From contig SIHP01000001.1 in the NCBI GenBank assembly GCA_004762155.1, forward strand, positions 558,001 to 622,000: DNA of 64,000 nt, written 5' to 3'. Source of the stretch: Flavobacteriaceae bacterium. Lineage in GTDB: Bacteria > Bacteroidota > Bacteroidia > Flavobacteriales > Flavobacteriaceae. Numbering within the stretch: position 1 is the stretch's first letter; every line of letters starts with the position of its first letter. The position numbers and the translations under genes are program-made. The notes beneath the pieces are model-generated. The model was not told the DNA's origin. It saw only the letters and a program-made list of their open reading frames with translations, and searched no databases. Positions 52,147 through 63,600 of the stretch are shown one piece after another.

Positions 52147-55100
52147 ATGAAAAAAATCACCCTTCTTATCTTATTATTCTTTGGTTCAATATTATTTGCC
52201 CAAGAATTTTCTATGGACTTAGTTAAAAACATGAAACCAAGAAATATTGGCCCAGGTGGAATGAGCGGAAGAGTTACCGCTATTGATGTTGTTGTAAATA
52301 ATCCTGACATCATGTATGTTGGAACAGCTTCCGGTGGTTTATGGAAATCTACTTCTGGTGGTGTTAAATGGCATCCTATTTTTGATAATGAAATTACTGC
52401 TTCTATTGGTTCGGTTGCTATTCAACAATCAAACCCAAGTGTTATTTGGGTAGGAACTGGTGAAGGAAACCCAAGAAATAGTTTAAATGGAGGATTTGGA
52501 ATATATAAATCTTTAGACGGAGGGAAATCTTGGAAATCAATGGGACTTGAAAAAACACGTCATATTTATCGTGTTATTATTCATCCAGATAATCCTGATA
52601 TTGTTTATGCTGCTGCAATTGGTTCTCCTTGGGGAGCACATAAAGAACGTGGCGTATATAAAACAACTGACGGAGGAAAAACATGGAAACAAATTTTATT
52701 TAATAATACCAAAACAGGTGCTGCCGAATTAATAATGGATCCTTCCAATCCTAATAAATTAATCGCTGCCATGTGGGAACACAAAAGAGATCCTTGGTTT
52801 TTTAATTCTGGCGGAAAAGGAAGCGGATTATATATTACACATGATGGTGGAGATAATTGGAAAAAAATTACTGATAAAGAAGGTTTTCCTAAAGGTGAAT
52901 TAGGACGAATTGGTGTTGCTATCTCTAAAAGTAATCCAGAAATTATTTATGCCTTAGTTGAATCAGAAAAAAATGCGCTTTATAAAAGTGAAGATGGTGG
53001 TTTTAAATGGAAAAAAATAAATGATAAAAATGACATTGGAAATCGTCCTTTTTATTATTCTGAAATATATGTTGATCCACAAAACGAAAACAGACTCTAT
53101 TCTGTTTTTACGTATGTAAATGTATCACAAGATGGCGGGAAAAATTTCACACAACTAATGCCTGCTTATAGAGCAAATAATGGTGTTCATCCAGATCATC
53201 ATGCTTGGTGGATTCATCCTGAAAATGGAAAGTTTATGATTGATGGAAACGATGGCGGTTTAAATATTACCAAAGATGGTGGAAAAACGTGGCGTTTTAT
53301 TGGCAATCTTCCTGTTGCTCAATTTTATCATATTAATGTTGATAATGAATATCCTTATAATGTATATGGAGGAATGCAAGATAATGGCTCTTGGAAAGGA
53401 CCAGCTTATGTTTGGAAAGCACAAGGAATAAGAAATTCATATTGGCAAGAAATTAGTTTTGGTGATGGTTTTGATGTTGTTCCTGATAAAGATGATAGTC
53501 GTTATGGTTGGTCTATGAGTCAACAAGGATATGTGTCTCGTTATGATGCTGAGACTGGAAATAATTATACAGTTAGACCAACACATCCAAATGCTGATAT
53601 TCAACTTCGTTTTAACTGGAATTCAGCAATTAATATTGATCCTTTTAATAATTCAACGCTATATTTTGGAAGTCAGTTTGTGCATAAATCTACAGACAAA
53701 GGATTAACATGGGAAGTTATTTCTCCTGATTTAACAACTAATGATAAAAGTAAACAGAAACAAAGTGAAAGTGGTGGATTAACCTTAGATGCAACTGGTG
53801 CAGAAAATCATTGTACTGTTTTGGTTGTGGAACCTTCTTCTGTAGAAAAAGACATGCTTTGGGCAGCTACGGACGACGGACAAGTTCATTACACTCAAAA
53901 CGGAGGTAAAAACTGGACAAATGTTTCTAAAAACATTAAAGGTTTACCTGAAAACAGTTGGATTGTGCAAATAAAAGCGTCCAATAAAAATAAAGGAGAA
54001 GCTTTATTAATAGCTAATGATTATAGAAGGTTTAATTATACGCCTTATGCATACAGAACTAAAAATTATGGTAAATCTTGGCAAAGAATTGTTGACGAGA
54101 ATGATGTAAAGAGCTATACACTAAGTATTGTTGAAGATCCTATTGAATCAAATTTATTGTTTTTAGGTACAGATGATGGTTTATACATTTCTGTAAATGC
54201 TGGTGAAAAATGGACAAAATGGACAGCAGGTTTCCCTACTGTTCCTGTGAAAGATTTGGTGATTCAACCAAGAGAACATGATTTAGTTATTGGAACTTTT
54301 GGAAGAGCTGCTTGGGTTTTAGATGATATTCGTCCGTTACGAGCTATTGCCAAAAATCAGAATATTTTAACAAAAAAAATGGAACTTTTTGAACCATCAA
54401 TAGCATATCAAGCAAGTTATCAACAACCTTCTGGAACTAGATTTGGTGCTGATGCACTATTTAATGGTGAAAATAAATCTCGTGGTGCATTAATTCAGTT
54501 TTACGTTAACATGCCTAAAAAAGATTCAAAAGAAAAGAATATTGAAGAAGAGAACAATAAAATTAAATGGGATTCTATACAATTTGATTTTTATGATAAA
54601 GACCGTTTGATACGAACTTTAAAACAAAAAGCTCCTAAAGAAAATGGTATTCACTCATTTACATGGAGAATGGATGAAAAAGGTGTTTCTAGAGCCTCAA
54701 GAAAAATTAGTAAACAAAAATCAGAACCAAGTGGCGTTGCTGTTAAGCCTGGTGTTTATAATGTTAAAGCTATACTTGGGGATTTAACTTCAGAACAAAG
54801 TATAACAGTTGCATACGATCCTAGATTAAAAATTTCTAAACTAGCCATTGATGAAAAATATACTTCTTTAAAAAAACTAGAAAAATATGAAGCACAAATA
54901 TCTCTAGCTGTAAAACAATTAGTAGAAAGCAAAAAAATTGCAAATGACTATCAAGAAAGATTAAAAAAAGAGGATAAAGAAAAGTATAAATTCGAAATTG
55001 TTTCTTGTGAAGATATTTCTAAAAAAATAACAAAACTATTAAACCTTTATTTAGGTAAAGTAGATAAAAGACAAGGAATTGTTCGTAGCCCTAAACCAAA

Positions 55101-55329
55101 TGTTAACCAAAGATTAAGAATAGCCCAAAGGTACATTGATAGTCGTTTTGGAGATCAAACCACAACAGAAGAAAGATTGATCACCCAATTTAAAGTATCA
55201 CTAAATGAAGCTTTAAATAAAACAAACAAACTATACCAAGAAGATTGGGTTTCCTTTAAAACAGAAATAGAAAAGCTTACACTTTTATCTCCTTTTAAAG
55301 GAGCCAAAACATTTATCATAAATAAATAA
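52147..55329 (+). CDS. Large secreted BNR/VPS10-like propeller protein
   Basis: A 1,060-residue secreted protein (signal peptide ending LFAQ, about residue 18). At least nine Asp-box repeats of the form S-x-D-G-G-x-x-W are visible, such as KSLDGGKSW, KTTDGGKTW, KSEDGGFKW and TKDGGKTW, forming one or two propellers (about residues 30-740). A C-terminal helical region follows. Members are called glycosyl hydrolase-like or VPS10-type but their substrate is unknown. Confidence 0.85.
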   Translation: MKKITLLILLFFGSILFAQEFSMDLVKNMKPRNIGPGGMSGRVTAIDVVVNNPDIMYVGTASGGLWKSTSGGVKWHPIFDNEITASIGSVAIQQSNPSVIWVGTGEGNPRNSLNGGFGIYKSLDGGKSWKSMGLEKTRHIYRVIIHPDNPDIVYAAAIGSPWGAHKERGVYKTTDGGKTWKQILFNNTKTGAAELIMDPSNPNKLIAAMWEHKRDPWFFNSGGKGSGLYITHDGGDNWKKITDKEGFPKGELGRIGVAISKSNPEIIYALVESEKNALYKSEDGGFKWKKINDKNDIGNRPFYYSEIYVDPQNENRLYSVFTYVNVSQDGGKNFTQLMPAYRANNGVHPDHHAWWIHPENGKFMIDGNDGGLNITKDGGKTWRFIGNLPVAQFYHINVDNEYPYNVYGGMQDNGSWKGPAYVWKAQGIRNSYWQEISFGDGFDVVPDKDDSRYGWSMSQQGYVSRYDAETGNNYTVRPTHPNADIQLRFNWNSAINIDPFNNSTLYFGSQFVHKSTDKGLTWEVISPDLTTNDKSKQKQSESGGLTLDATGAENHCTVLVVEPSSVEKDMLWAATDDGQVHYTQNGGKNWTNVSKNIKGLPENSWIVQIKASNKNKGEALLIANDYRRFNYTPYAYRTKNYGKSWQRIVDENDVKSYTLSIVEDPIESNLLFLGTDDGLYISVNAGEKWTKWTAGFPTVPVKDLVIQPREHDLVIGTFGRAAWVLDDIRPLRAIAKNQNILTKKMELFEPSIAYQASYQQPSGTRFGADALFNGENKSRGALIQFYVNMPKKDSKEKNIEEENNKIKWDSIQFDFYDKDRLIRTLKQKAPKENGIHSFTWRMDEKGVSRASRKISKQKSEPSGVAVKPGVYNVKAILGDLTSEQSITVAYDPRLKISKLAIDEKYTSLKKLEKYEAQISLAVKQLVESKKIANDYQERLKKEDKEKYKFEIVSCEDISKKITKLLNLYLGKVDKRQGIVRSPKPNVNQRLRIAQRYIDSRFGDQTTTEERLITQFKVSLNEALNKTNKLYQEDWVSFKTEIEKLTLLSPFKGAKTFIINK

Positions 55330-55340
55330 TAACTCTTAGA

Positions 55341-55372
55341 GTATTCCTAAAACCTTAACGTTTTGGGAATAC
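55341..55372 (+). terminator. Hairpin after the propeller gene
   Basis: A 13-bp stem GTATTCCTAAAAC (55341-55353) with GTTTTGGGAATAC (55360-55372), one T-G pair, but with no long T run. It is probably a terminator. Confidence 0.6.
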
Positions 55373-55465
55373 TAATTTACTTATCTAACCAAATCAATAA
55401 CTTAATACTTTTTTATTTGTAAAAAAGTATTATTCATTATAAGTGTATAATTACAGTCTTATTTT

Positions 55466-55473
55466 TAATTTTG
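55466..55473 (+). promoter_or_regulatory. -7 promoter box of the DUF2490 gene
   Basis: TAATTTTG matches TAnnTTTG exactly and is followed by C, as preferred in flavobacteria. It lies 24 bases before the ATG. No clear -33 element was seen. Confidence 0.5.
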
Positions 55474-55497
55474 CCTTCCTTTAAAACATTAAAATAA

Positions 55498-56154
55498 ATG
55501 AAAAAAATAGTATTAGCAATAACCATATTTATATCTATTAATAGTTTTAGTCAAAATGACGCTCAAAATCAATTAGGTGCTTGGTATATGTATGGTGGTT
55601 CTCATAAAATATCAGATAATTGGAGTATAAAATCATTAGCACATTTTCGTTTTTTTGAAGTAACTGATGACTTGCAACAATTATTAATTAGAGCAGCAGG
55701 AAACTATACAATCAACAAAACATTAAATGTATCATTAGGATATGCATACCTTAATACTGATGGTACTTATAATATATCTGGTGGAGAAGCTAATGAACAT
55801 AGAATTTACGAAGATTTAAATATTAAACATAAGTTATCTAAATTAAACCTTGCTCACCGTTTTAGATTAGAACATCGTTTTTTTGAAACTGATACAGACC
55901 ATTGGGTTCGTTATCAATTAGGATTAAGTTATCCTATCACCAATAATTGGTCTGCTTTTTTCTTTGATGAAGTTTTTTTAAATTTTCAAGGAGATACTTT
56001 TGCTCAAAATTGGATTGGTGGTGGACTAACTTATAAATTATCTAGCCTTATAAAACTAAAAGCTGGTTATATGAATATCCAACAAAATTCAACTGACTTT
56101 GATAGAATTCAATTAGGGATTATTCTTAGCACGAATCATCAAAAAAAGAACTAA
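55498..56154 (+). CDS. DUF2490 outer-membrane protein
   Basis: A 218-residue predicted outer-membrane beta-barrel with a signal peptide (about residues 1-18, ending SFSQ). Regular amphipathic strands and conserved HRFRLEHRFF and RYQLGLSYP segments match DUF2490. Function unknown. It is followed by a transporter gene after 40 bases. Confidence 0.85.
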   Translation: MKKIVLAITIFISINSFSQNDAQNQLGAWYMYGGSHKISDNWSIKSLAHFRFFEVTDDLQQLLIRAAGNYTINKTLNVSLGYAYLNTDGTYNISGGEANEHRIYEDLNIKHKLSKLNLAHRFRLEHRFFETDTDHWVRYQLGLSYPITNNWSAFFFDEVFLNFQGDTFAQNWIGGGLTYKLSSLIKLKAGYMNIQQNSTDFDRIQLGIILSTNHQKKN

Positions 56155-56194
56155 TTATTTTTAAATAACTTAGCCTCCAATCAATTTAATAAAA

Positions 56195-57457
56195 ATGAAC
56201 ATACTACCCTTCTCAAATGATGCTATCGTTTTTGGTATTTTAATGATTTCCTTAGGATTCGTTTTTTTTACCGAAAAAATAGAAAAAGGTTTTTGGCCTA
56301 AATTTTATAAAATAGTTCCTGGTGTTTTAATGTGTTATTTACTGCCTGCAATTTTTAATTCTTTAGGTATTATTTCTGCAGAAACTTCTAAAACATACTA
56401 TATTGCTAGTCGTTATTTATTACCTGCTTCTTTAGTCTTATTAACCTTAAGCATTGATTTAAAAGCTGTATTTAGTCTTGGTCCAAAAGCTTTAATTATG
56501 TTTTTTACAGGAACTGTAGGTGTTATTATTGGTGGTCCAATAGCTATTTTATTAATTTCTTTAATTTCTCCAGAAACTGTTGGTGGCGTTGGTTTTGATG
56601 CAGTTTGGAGAGGTTTATCTACTCTTGCAGGAAGTTGGATTGGTGGAAGTGCCAACCAAGCTGCAATGTTAGAAATTTATGAATATAACCCAGATAAGTA
56701 TAGCGCTATGGTTGTTGTAGATGTTGTTGTGGCAAATATTTGGATGGCGATATTACTAATTGGTATTGGTAAAACTAATAGTATTGATAGTTGGTTAAAA
56801 GCTGATAATTCAGCTATTGAAAGGTTAAAACAAAAGGTAAGTGATTATGCTAGTAGTGTAAAAAGGAATCCTACTTTAACTGATTTCATGATCATTCTTG
56901 CTTTAGCTTTTGGAGCAGTAGGAATTGCTCATTTTGGTTCTGATATAATTTCTTCTTATTTAAATAATAACTTTGACGTTTTCTCAAATAAATCTTCTGC
57001 CTTATCTTCTTTTTCATCTAAATTCTTTTGGTTAGTTAGTATTGCTACTCTTATTGGAGTATTATTATCCTTTACAAAAGCTAAAAACTACGAAGGTGCA
57101 GGAGCTAGTAAAATTGGTAGTATTTTTATTTACATATTAATAGCAACTATTGGTATGAAAATGGATTTAAGTGAAATTATGGACAAACCAGGTTTAATTG
57201 TTATTGGTTTTGTTTGGATGGCCATCCATGCTGGATTATTGATACTAGTAGCAAAACTTATTAAAGCTCCTTATTTCTTTTTGGCAGTTGGAAGTCAAGC
57301 AAACGTTGGTGGAGCTGCTTCAGCTCCTGTTGTTGCTGCTGCTTTTCACCCTTCATTAGCAAGTGTTGGAGTTTTATTAGCAGTATTTGGATATGTTGTT
57401 GGTACATACGGAGCAATTTTATGTACAATTTTGATGGAAATAGCATCAAAAGCTTAA
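56195..57457 (+). CDS. DUF819 family membrane protein
   Basis: A 420-residue multi-pass membrane protein of DUF819 (YjcL type) with about ten to eleven hydrophobic segments. The Gly-rich motifs GSWIGGSANQAAM (about residues 147-159) and GSQANVGGAASAPVVAAAF (about 366-384) resemble the two symmetrical motifs of this family, which relate it to CPA-type transporters. The substrate is unknown. Confidence 0.88.
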   Translation: MNILPFSNDAIVFGILMISLGFVFFTEKIEKGFWPKFYKIVPGVLMCYLLPAIFNSLGIISAETSKTYYIASRYLLPASLVLLTLSIDLKAVFSLGPKALIMFFTGTVGVIIGGPIAILLISLISPETVGGVGFDAVWRGLSTLAGSWIGGSANQAAMLEIYEYNPDKYSAMVVVDVVVANIWMAILLIGIGKTNSIDSWLKADNSAIERLKQKVSDYASSVKRNPTLTDFMIILALAFGAVGIAHFGSDIISSYLNNNFDVFSNKSSALSSFSSKFFWLVSIATLIGVLLSFTKAKNYEGAGASKIGSIFIYILIATIGMKMDLSEIMDKPGLIVIGFVWMAIHAGLLILVAKLIKAPYFFLAVGSQANVGGAASAPVVAAAFHPSLASVGVLLAVFGYVVGTYGAILCTILMEIASKA

Positions 57458-57498
57458 GAGAATTCTGCATATTTGCAATCGGAAAATATAAATACATT

Positions 57499-58203
57499 AT
57501 GAAAAAATTAATAACCCTTTTAGTAGTATTTCTTGTTATTCTTTCTTGTTCTAAAGAACGAGGAAACATGATTGTTAAAGGAGAGATAAAAGGATTAAAA
57601 AAAGGAACCTTATATCTTCAAAAAATAAAAGATACGCTTATTGTATCTGTAGATTCTATTCAATTATTTGATGAAAATAAATTTATTTTAAGTGATGATG
57701 TTGTATCACCAGAAATGTATTACATCACGTATAGTGGTATTTCTGAAGATAAAAAACTAATGTTTTTTGGTGAAAAAGGAGAAATTACTATTTCGGATAA
57801 TATTGATGAATTTGGATTTAGACCAGAAATTTCAGGATCAAAGAACCAAGAAGTTATGGATAAATTTAATGAGGTTAATCAAAAATTTAAAATGCAACGT
57901 TTAGATTTTATTAAAAAAGATTTTGAAGCTCGTTCGATTGCAGATACATTAGAAATTGTTAACCTAGAGAAAGAATACAAAAAGATGGTTCGTAAGCGTT
58001 TTTTATTTACAACCAATTTTGCCATTACCAATAAAGACACAGAAGCAGCTCCATACATTGCTTTATCAGAACTTTTTGATGCTAACTTGTATTTATTAGA
58101 CACTATAAATAATAGCCTAACTGATCGTGTTAAAAAATCTATGTATGGGAAACGTTTACAAAATTTTGTAAATGATGTTAAAGCCGCAGATAGTAAGAAA
58201 TAA
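57499..58203 (+). CDS. DUF4369 lipoprotein
   Basis: A 234-residue lipoprotein (lipobox ILSC, Cys17) with an N-terminal DUF4369 domain (about residues 18-110, VKGEIKGLKKGTLYLQKIKD) and a helical rest. In most relatives this domain is fused to a TlpA-like thioredoxin; here no thioredoxin domain is present. The start at 57499 gives the lipoprotein signal; a longer frame from 57421 would overlap the transporter gene. It is closed by the terminator at 58225-58258. Confidence 0.85.
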   Translation: MKKLITLLVVFLVILSCSKERGNMIVKGEIKGLKKGTLYLQKIKDTLIVSVDSIQLFDENKFILSDDVVSPEMYYITYSGISEDKKLMFFGEKGEITISDNIDEFGFRPEISGSKNQEVMDKFNEVNQKFKMQRLDFIKKDFEARSIADTLEIVNLEKEYKKMVRKRFLFTTNFAITNKDTEAAPYIALSELFDANLYLLDTINNSLTDRVKKSMYGKRLQNFVNDVKAADSKK

Positions 58204-58224
58204 TATACATATTAAAAAATAAAC

Positions 58225-58258
58225 AAAAACGGTGAAAGAATAATCTTTCACCGTTTTT
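58225..58258. terminator. Bidirectional terminator
   Basis: AAAAACGGTGAAAGA pairs perfectly with TCTTTCACCGTTTTT around ATAA, separating convergent genes. Confidence 0.95.
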
Positions 58259-58280
58259 ATTATAATTCGTTTATTACTTA

Positions 58281-60110
58281 TTACCCCTTTTCAGCATTAA
58301 TATAATTATCAACTAAATTTTCTAAAACATTTAATGGTAATGGTCCATTTGTTAAAACTACATCATGAAATTTTCTAATATCAAATTTATCACCTAAAGC
58401 GTCTTTTGCTTTTTTACGTAATTCTAATATCTTTAACATTCCTATTTTATAAGCAGTTGCCTGACTTGGCATTACAATATGGCGTTCAACCATTTTTACA
58501 GCATCAGCTTTAGCATTTGGTGTATTATCTGTATAATATTTTATTCCTTCTTCACGTGTCCATTTTTTAGCATGAATACCTGTATCTACCACCAATCTAC
58601 AAGCTCTCCATAATTCCATTGCTAAACGACCAAAATCTGAATAAGGATCAGCATAAAATCCCATTTCTTTTGGAATATATTCTGAATATAATCCCCAACC
58701 TTCAACATAAGCCGTATAACGACCTAATTTACGAAACATTGGTAAATCTTTTAATTCTTGAGCAATTGCAATTTGCATATGATGTCCAGGAATCCCTTCA
58801 TGATATGCCAATGCTTCCATTTGATAACTTGGCATACTTTCCATATCATATAAATTAGCATAATACGTTCCAGGTCTTGATCCGTCCATTGCTGGTTGTT
58901 GGTAAAATGCTTTACCTGCTGATTTTTCTCTAAAAGCTTCTACAGCTTTTACTTTTAAATCTGCTTTTGGTTTCGTAATAAACAATTCATCCAAACGAGT
59001 TTTCATACTATCTATAATATGTACCGCCTTATCCAAATATTCTTTTCTACCAGTTTCATCAGCTGCATAATAAAATTGTTTGTCTTTTTTCATAAACTTA
59101 AAAAAATCTTGTAAAGTTCCTTTGAAACTTACCTTATCTTTAATAACGTTCATTTCATTATGAATTCTAGAAACCTCACGTAAACCTATTTCATGAATTT
59201 CATTGGCAGATAAATCTGTGGTGGTTGTTTTTTGTAAAGCTCTATTAAAAAAGGCTTCTCCGTTAGGGAATTTCCAAGCCCCATCATCAGTAGTTGCATT
59301 TTTTTCTTGAGCTTCTAAAGTCGTTATTAAATTAGTATACCCTACTAAAACTCCATCTAATAATCCTTTTTTTGCAGCTACAATTAATTCACTTTTTTCT
59401 GATTCTTCTATAGATAACTTACCTACTTTTGTTTCAAAATCATTTAAAAGTGTACTTTTATTTTCTGATTTTTCAAAAGGTTCTCCTTTAATTATATTTC
59501 TAGCATCTTCTAATACTTTTGCAAAAACAAACTTTGGAATCTGAATCCCAACCTTTTCACTTTCTTTTAAATTATCTACTAATTCATTGAATAAAGGTGC
59601 TACTTTATTCAATCTACTGATATAATTTTCTGCATCTTTTTTAGTATTGATCTGATGCATATTAATTAAAAATGCTGGAATTTCAGCTTGCATACCATGC
59701 ATTTGATTTACAGGGTATTTATACAATCGATACACATCATCTTTAATTCCATCCTCTAAAAATTGCTTATACAAATCATAACTTAATTTGGTTTCTTTGT
59801 TTAGCGCTTTAATGTTTATTGAGTCTTGTAACCATTGTAATGCATTTTTTGCATATACTAGTTCTTGGTCTTCAAATTCACTTGATATATCGTTCCATTT
59901 ATCAGCATCCTTACTAATCCCCAAATATGTTTGGTTCATTGGATGTCTATCTAAACTTGCATCAAATTGTTCTTGAAAAAAGGTGTTGAGTTTTTTAGAT
60001 GCTGCTTTTATTTGTTCAGCTGAATAGGTTTTAATTGCTTTCTTTTCTTCCGTTTTGCAGGCTATAAGAGTTAATCCCACAGCAAGCATTGTTGTTTTTA
60101 ATAAATTCAC
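58281..60110 (-). CDS. DUF885 family lipoprotein
   Basis: A 609-residue lipoprotein (lipobox LIAC, Cys18) of DUF885, a group of predicted secreted zinc metallopeptidases. The motif AYHEGIPGHHMQ (about residues 408-419), with His, Glu and His as likely zinc ligands, and the downstream TAYVEGWGLYSEYIPKE are clear. The substrate is unknown; it may digest peptides in the periplasm. Confidence 0.9.
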   Translation of the reverse strand: MNLLKTTMLAVGLTLIACKTEEKKAIKTYSAEQIKAASKKLNTFFQEQFDASLDRHPMNQTYLGISKDADKWNDISSEFEDQELVYAKNALQWLQDSINIKALNKETKLSYDLYKQFLEDGIKDDVYRLYKYPVNQMHGMQAEIPAFLINMHQINTKKDAENYISRLNKVAPLFNELVDNLKESEKVGIQIPKFVFAKVLEDARNIIKGEPFEKSENKSTLLNDFETKVGKLSIEESEKSELIVAAKKGLLDGVLVGYTNLITTLEAQEKNATTDDGAWKFPNGEAFFNRALQKTTTTDLSANEIHEIGLREVSRIHNEMNVIKDKVSFKGTLQDFFKFMKKDKQFYYAADETGRKEYLDKAVHIIDSMKTRLDELFITKPKADLKVKAVEAFREKSAGKAFYQQPAMDGSRPGTYYANLYDMESMPSYQMEALAYHEGIPGHHMQIAIAQELKDLPMFRKLGRYTAYVEGWGLYSEYIPKEMGFYADPYSDFGRLAMELWRACRLVVDTGIHAKKWTREEGIKYYTDNTPNAKADAVKMVERHIVMPSQATAYKIGMLKILELRKKAKDALGDKFDIRKFHDVVLTNGPLPLNVLENLVDNYINAEKG

Positions 60111-60214
60111 TTTGATTTGTTTGATATTTGAAAGATAAAGATACTAATTCTATTTTTTTAGAAATAAAGATATAGACCAACATAAACTATTGCTAAAAGA
60201 TGACATAAAAGCTT

Positions 60215-60249
60215 AAAAAAACCGAAACTAAATTAGTTTCGGTTTTTTT
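60215..60249 (-). terminator. Terminator of the DUF3467 gene
   Basis: A 16-bp perfect stem (60215-60230 with 60234-60249) ending in A/T runs on each side; it starts right at the DUF3467 stop codon. Confidence 0.92.
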
Positions 60250-60558
60250 TTAAGCTTCTCCTGTTGTTCCTCCAAAATTCATTGGAATAGGCGGTTGCTC
60301 ATAATCTTTTATTTCACCATTTGCTTGCTCAAACTTTTTAATATTCTCAACTAATGCTTTAGTTAATCGTTTTGCATGTTGTGGTGTTAAAATAATTCTT
60401 GACTTTACCTTTGCCTTTGGTACTCCTGGCATAATATTAATAAAATCTACTATAAATTCTGAAACTGAATGATTAATAATTGCTAAGTTACTATAAGTTC
60501 CTTCAGCAATTTCTTGATCTAATTCAATGTTTAATTGTGGTTCTTTTTTTTCAGCCAT
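60250..60558 (-). CDS. DUF3467 protein
   Basis: A 102-residue cytosolic protein matching DUF3467: YSNLAIINHSVSEFIVDFINIMPG and KSRIILTPQHAKRLTKALVENI are the hallmark stretches. It is conserved next to rpoC in many Bacteroidota. Its function is not known. It lies 54 bases downstream of rpoC, with a hairpin between them. Confidence 0.92.
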   Translation of the reverse strand: MAEKKEPQLNIELDQEIAEGTYSNLAIINHSVSEFIVDFINIMPGVPKAKVKSRIILTPQHAKRLTKALVENIKKFEQANGEIKDYEQPPIPMNFGGTTGEA

Positions 60559-60579
60559 CTTAAAAATTAATGTAAAAGA

Positions 60580-60605
60580 AAAGACCTCTATAAATAGAGG
60601 TCTTT
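60580..60605 (-). terminator. Hairpin between rpoC and the DUF3467 gene
   Basis: AAAGACCTCTA pairs with TAGAGGTCTTT around TAAA. It follows rpoC by 8 bases and could allow partial read-through into the DUF3467 gene. Confidence 0.85.
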
Positions 60606-60612
60606 ACTATAA

Positions 60613-63600
60613 TTATAAACTTCTTTCCATTTCATCTTTAGGACCAACGATAAGTTTATCGTAAGATCTCATTCCTGTACCTGCTGGTATACGTTTTCCA
60701 ACAATTACATTTTCTTTTAATCCTTCTAATGTATCTATTTTACCGTTTACTGCGGCTTCATTTAATACTTTAGTTGTTTCCTGGAACGATGCAGCAGATA
60801 TAAATGATTTCGTTTGTAACGAAGCTCTTGTAATACCTTGTAATACTTGCTCAGCTGTAGCTGGTTCAGCATCTCTTGCTATTACTAAATCTTTATCTGA
60901 TCTACGTAAAAATGAATTTTCATCTCTTAATTGACGAGCTGTAATTAACTGACCAGCTTTTAAGTTTTCAGAAGCACCAGCTTCTTCAACTATTTTCATT
61001 CCGTAAATTGCATCATTCTGCTTAATAAAGTCTTGTTTATGAATTAATTGATTCTCTAAGAATAATGTATCTCCAGAATCTATAATTTTAACTTTACGCA
61101 TCATTTGACGAACTACAACCTCAAAATGCTTGTCATTAATTTTCACTCCTTGTAAACGATACACTTCTTGTATTTCATTTACTAAGTATTCTTGTACTGC
61201 AGATGGCCCTTTAATTGATAAAATATCTGCTGGAGTTGTAGCTCCATCTGATAACGGCATACCTGCTTTAATAAAGTCATTTTCTTGAACTAAAATCTGA
61301 TTAGATAGTTTAATTAAATACTTTCTAATTTCACCAGTTTTAGACTCAACGATAATTTCTCTATTACCACGTTTAATTTTTCCAAAAGTTACTACTCCAT
61401 CAATTTGAGCAACTACTGCTGGGTTAGATGGATTACGTGCTTCAAATAATTCTGTTACACGTGGTAAACCTCCTGTAATATCTCCTGCTTTACCAGACTT
61501 ACGAGGAATTTTCACTAACGTTTTACCGCTTTCTACTTTCTCTCCGTCTTCTACCATAAGGTGAGCGCCTACAGGTAAACTGTATGAACGTAAAGCATTA
61601 CCATCAGCATCTTCAATAATTAAAGAAGCAATGATCTTTTTATTTTTAGAATCTGTAATTACTTTTTCTTGGAAACCAGTTTGTTCATCAATTTCAACAG
61701 AGTAGTTCATACCTTGCTCTAAATTATCGAACTTAACTTTCCCTCCAAATTCCGAAACAATTACACCATTAAATGGATCCCACTGACAAACAGCATCTCC
61801 TTTTTTGATGGTTTTTCTATTTTTGTCGAAAATATAAGAACCATAAGGTATATTATTTGTACTTAAAGTAATACCCGTTTTCTTATCTGTTATTTTTATT
61901 TCAGCTGTACGAGAAATAACAATCTCTACTTCTTCACCATTAGAATCTTTACCCATTACTGTACGTAAATCTTCTATTTTAACATTACCATCAAACTTAG
62001 CAATTAATTTATTCTCTTCAGAAATATTTCCTGCTACCCCACCAACGTGGAAAGTACGTAATGTTAACTGTGTTCCTGGTTCACCAATAGATTGTGCTGC
62101 AATTACACCAACTGCTTCTCCTCTTTGAACTTTGTTATTTGTAGATAAACTCTTACCATAACATTGCTCACAAATTCCTCTTTCTGCTTCACAAGTTAAT
62201 GCTGAACGAACTTCTACTCTATCAATACCAGATTTTTGAATTTCACCAGCTACTTCATAACTTAGTAATTCTCCTGCTTTTGCTAAAACTTCCTCTGTTA
62301 AAGGATGATAAACATCATGTAAAGCTACACGACCTTCAATTCTATCTGATAATGACTCAACGATTTCATCATTTTTCTTTAATGGAGTAATTTCTAATCC
62401 ACGTAAAGTTCCACAATCTACTTCGTTAATAATAACATCTTGAGAAACATCTACTAAACGACGTGTTAAATAACCTGCATCGGCAGTTTTTAATGCTGTA
62501 TCGGCAAGACCTTTACGAGCACCGTGAGTAGAGATAAAGTATTCTAAAATTGATAGTCCTTCCTTAAAGTTAGATAAAATTGGATTTTCAATAATTTCTC
62601 CACCTCCTGCTGTAGATTTTTTAGGCTTTGCCATTAATCCACGCATACCAGTTAACTGACGAATTTGCTCTTTAGATCCACGTGCTCCAGAATCTAACAT
62701 CATAAATACTGAGTTAAATCCTTGTTGATCTTCGCGTAAACGCTTCATAGATAACTCGGTTAATTGATTGTTTGTTGTTCCCCAAACATCAATTACTTGA
62801 TTATAACGCTCTTTTTGCGTTAACATACCCATGTTATAGTTTCCTACAATTCCATCTACCTCTTTGTTTGCCTCAGCAATCATTGTGTGTTTTTCTTCTG
62901 GAATAATAATATCTCCTAATGAGAATGATAAACCACCTTGGAAGGCAAATTTATATCCCATATTTTTAATTTCATCTAAGAACTGACCTGTTTCTGGTAT
63001 ATTGGTTACTTTTAAAATTCCACCAATAATTCCTCTTAATGATTTTTTTGTTAAAACCTCATTAATATATCCAGCTTTTTCAGGAACTACTTCATTAAAT
63101 AAAACACGACCAACTGTAGTTTTAATAATTTGAGTAGTTAATTCTCCTTCTTCATTAAAGTCTTTCGTACGAACTTTAATTCCAGCATTTAAATCAACCA
63201 TACCTTCGTTAAAAGCTATTGTTACTTCTTCTGGAGAATAGAAAGTTAAACCTTCACCTTTAATTGGAACTTCAGGTGTATGTTTACGTTCTTTTGTCAT
63301 ATAATATAACCCTAAAACCATATCCTGAGATGGTACTGTAATTGGAGCACCGTTTGCAGGATTTAAGATACTATGTGAAGCTAACATTAATAATTGTGCT
63401 TCTAAAACAGCTTCTGGTCCTAATGGTAAATGAACTGCCATTTGATCTCCATCAAAATCGGCATTGAAGGCTGTACATACTAATGGATGTAAACGAATTG
63501 CTTTTCCTTCAATTAATTTTGGTTGGAATGCTTGAATACCTAAACGGTGTAATGTAGGGGCACGGTTTAATAAAACTGGATGTCCTTTAATTACATTTTC

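Noticed and set aside
57421..57498. Longer N-terminus of the DUF4369 protein
   Set aside because: It would overlap the upstream transporter gene and hide the lipoprotein signal peptide that begins at 57499.
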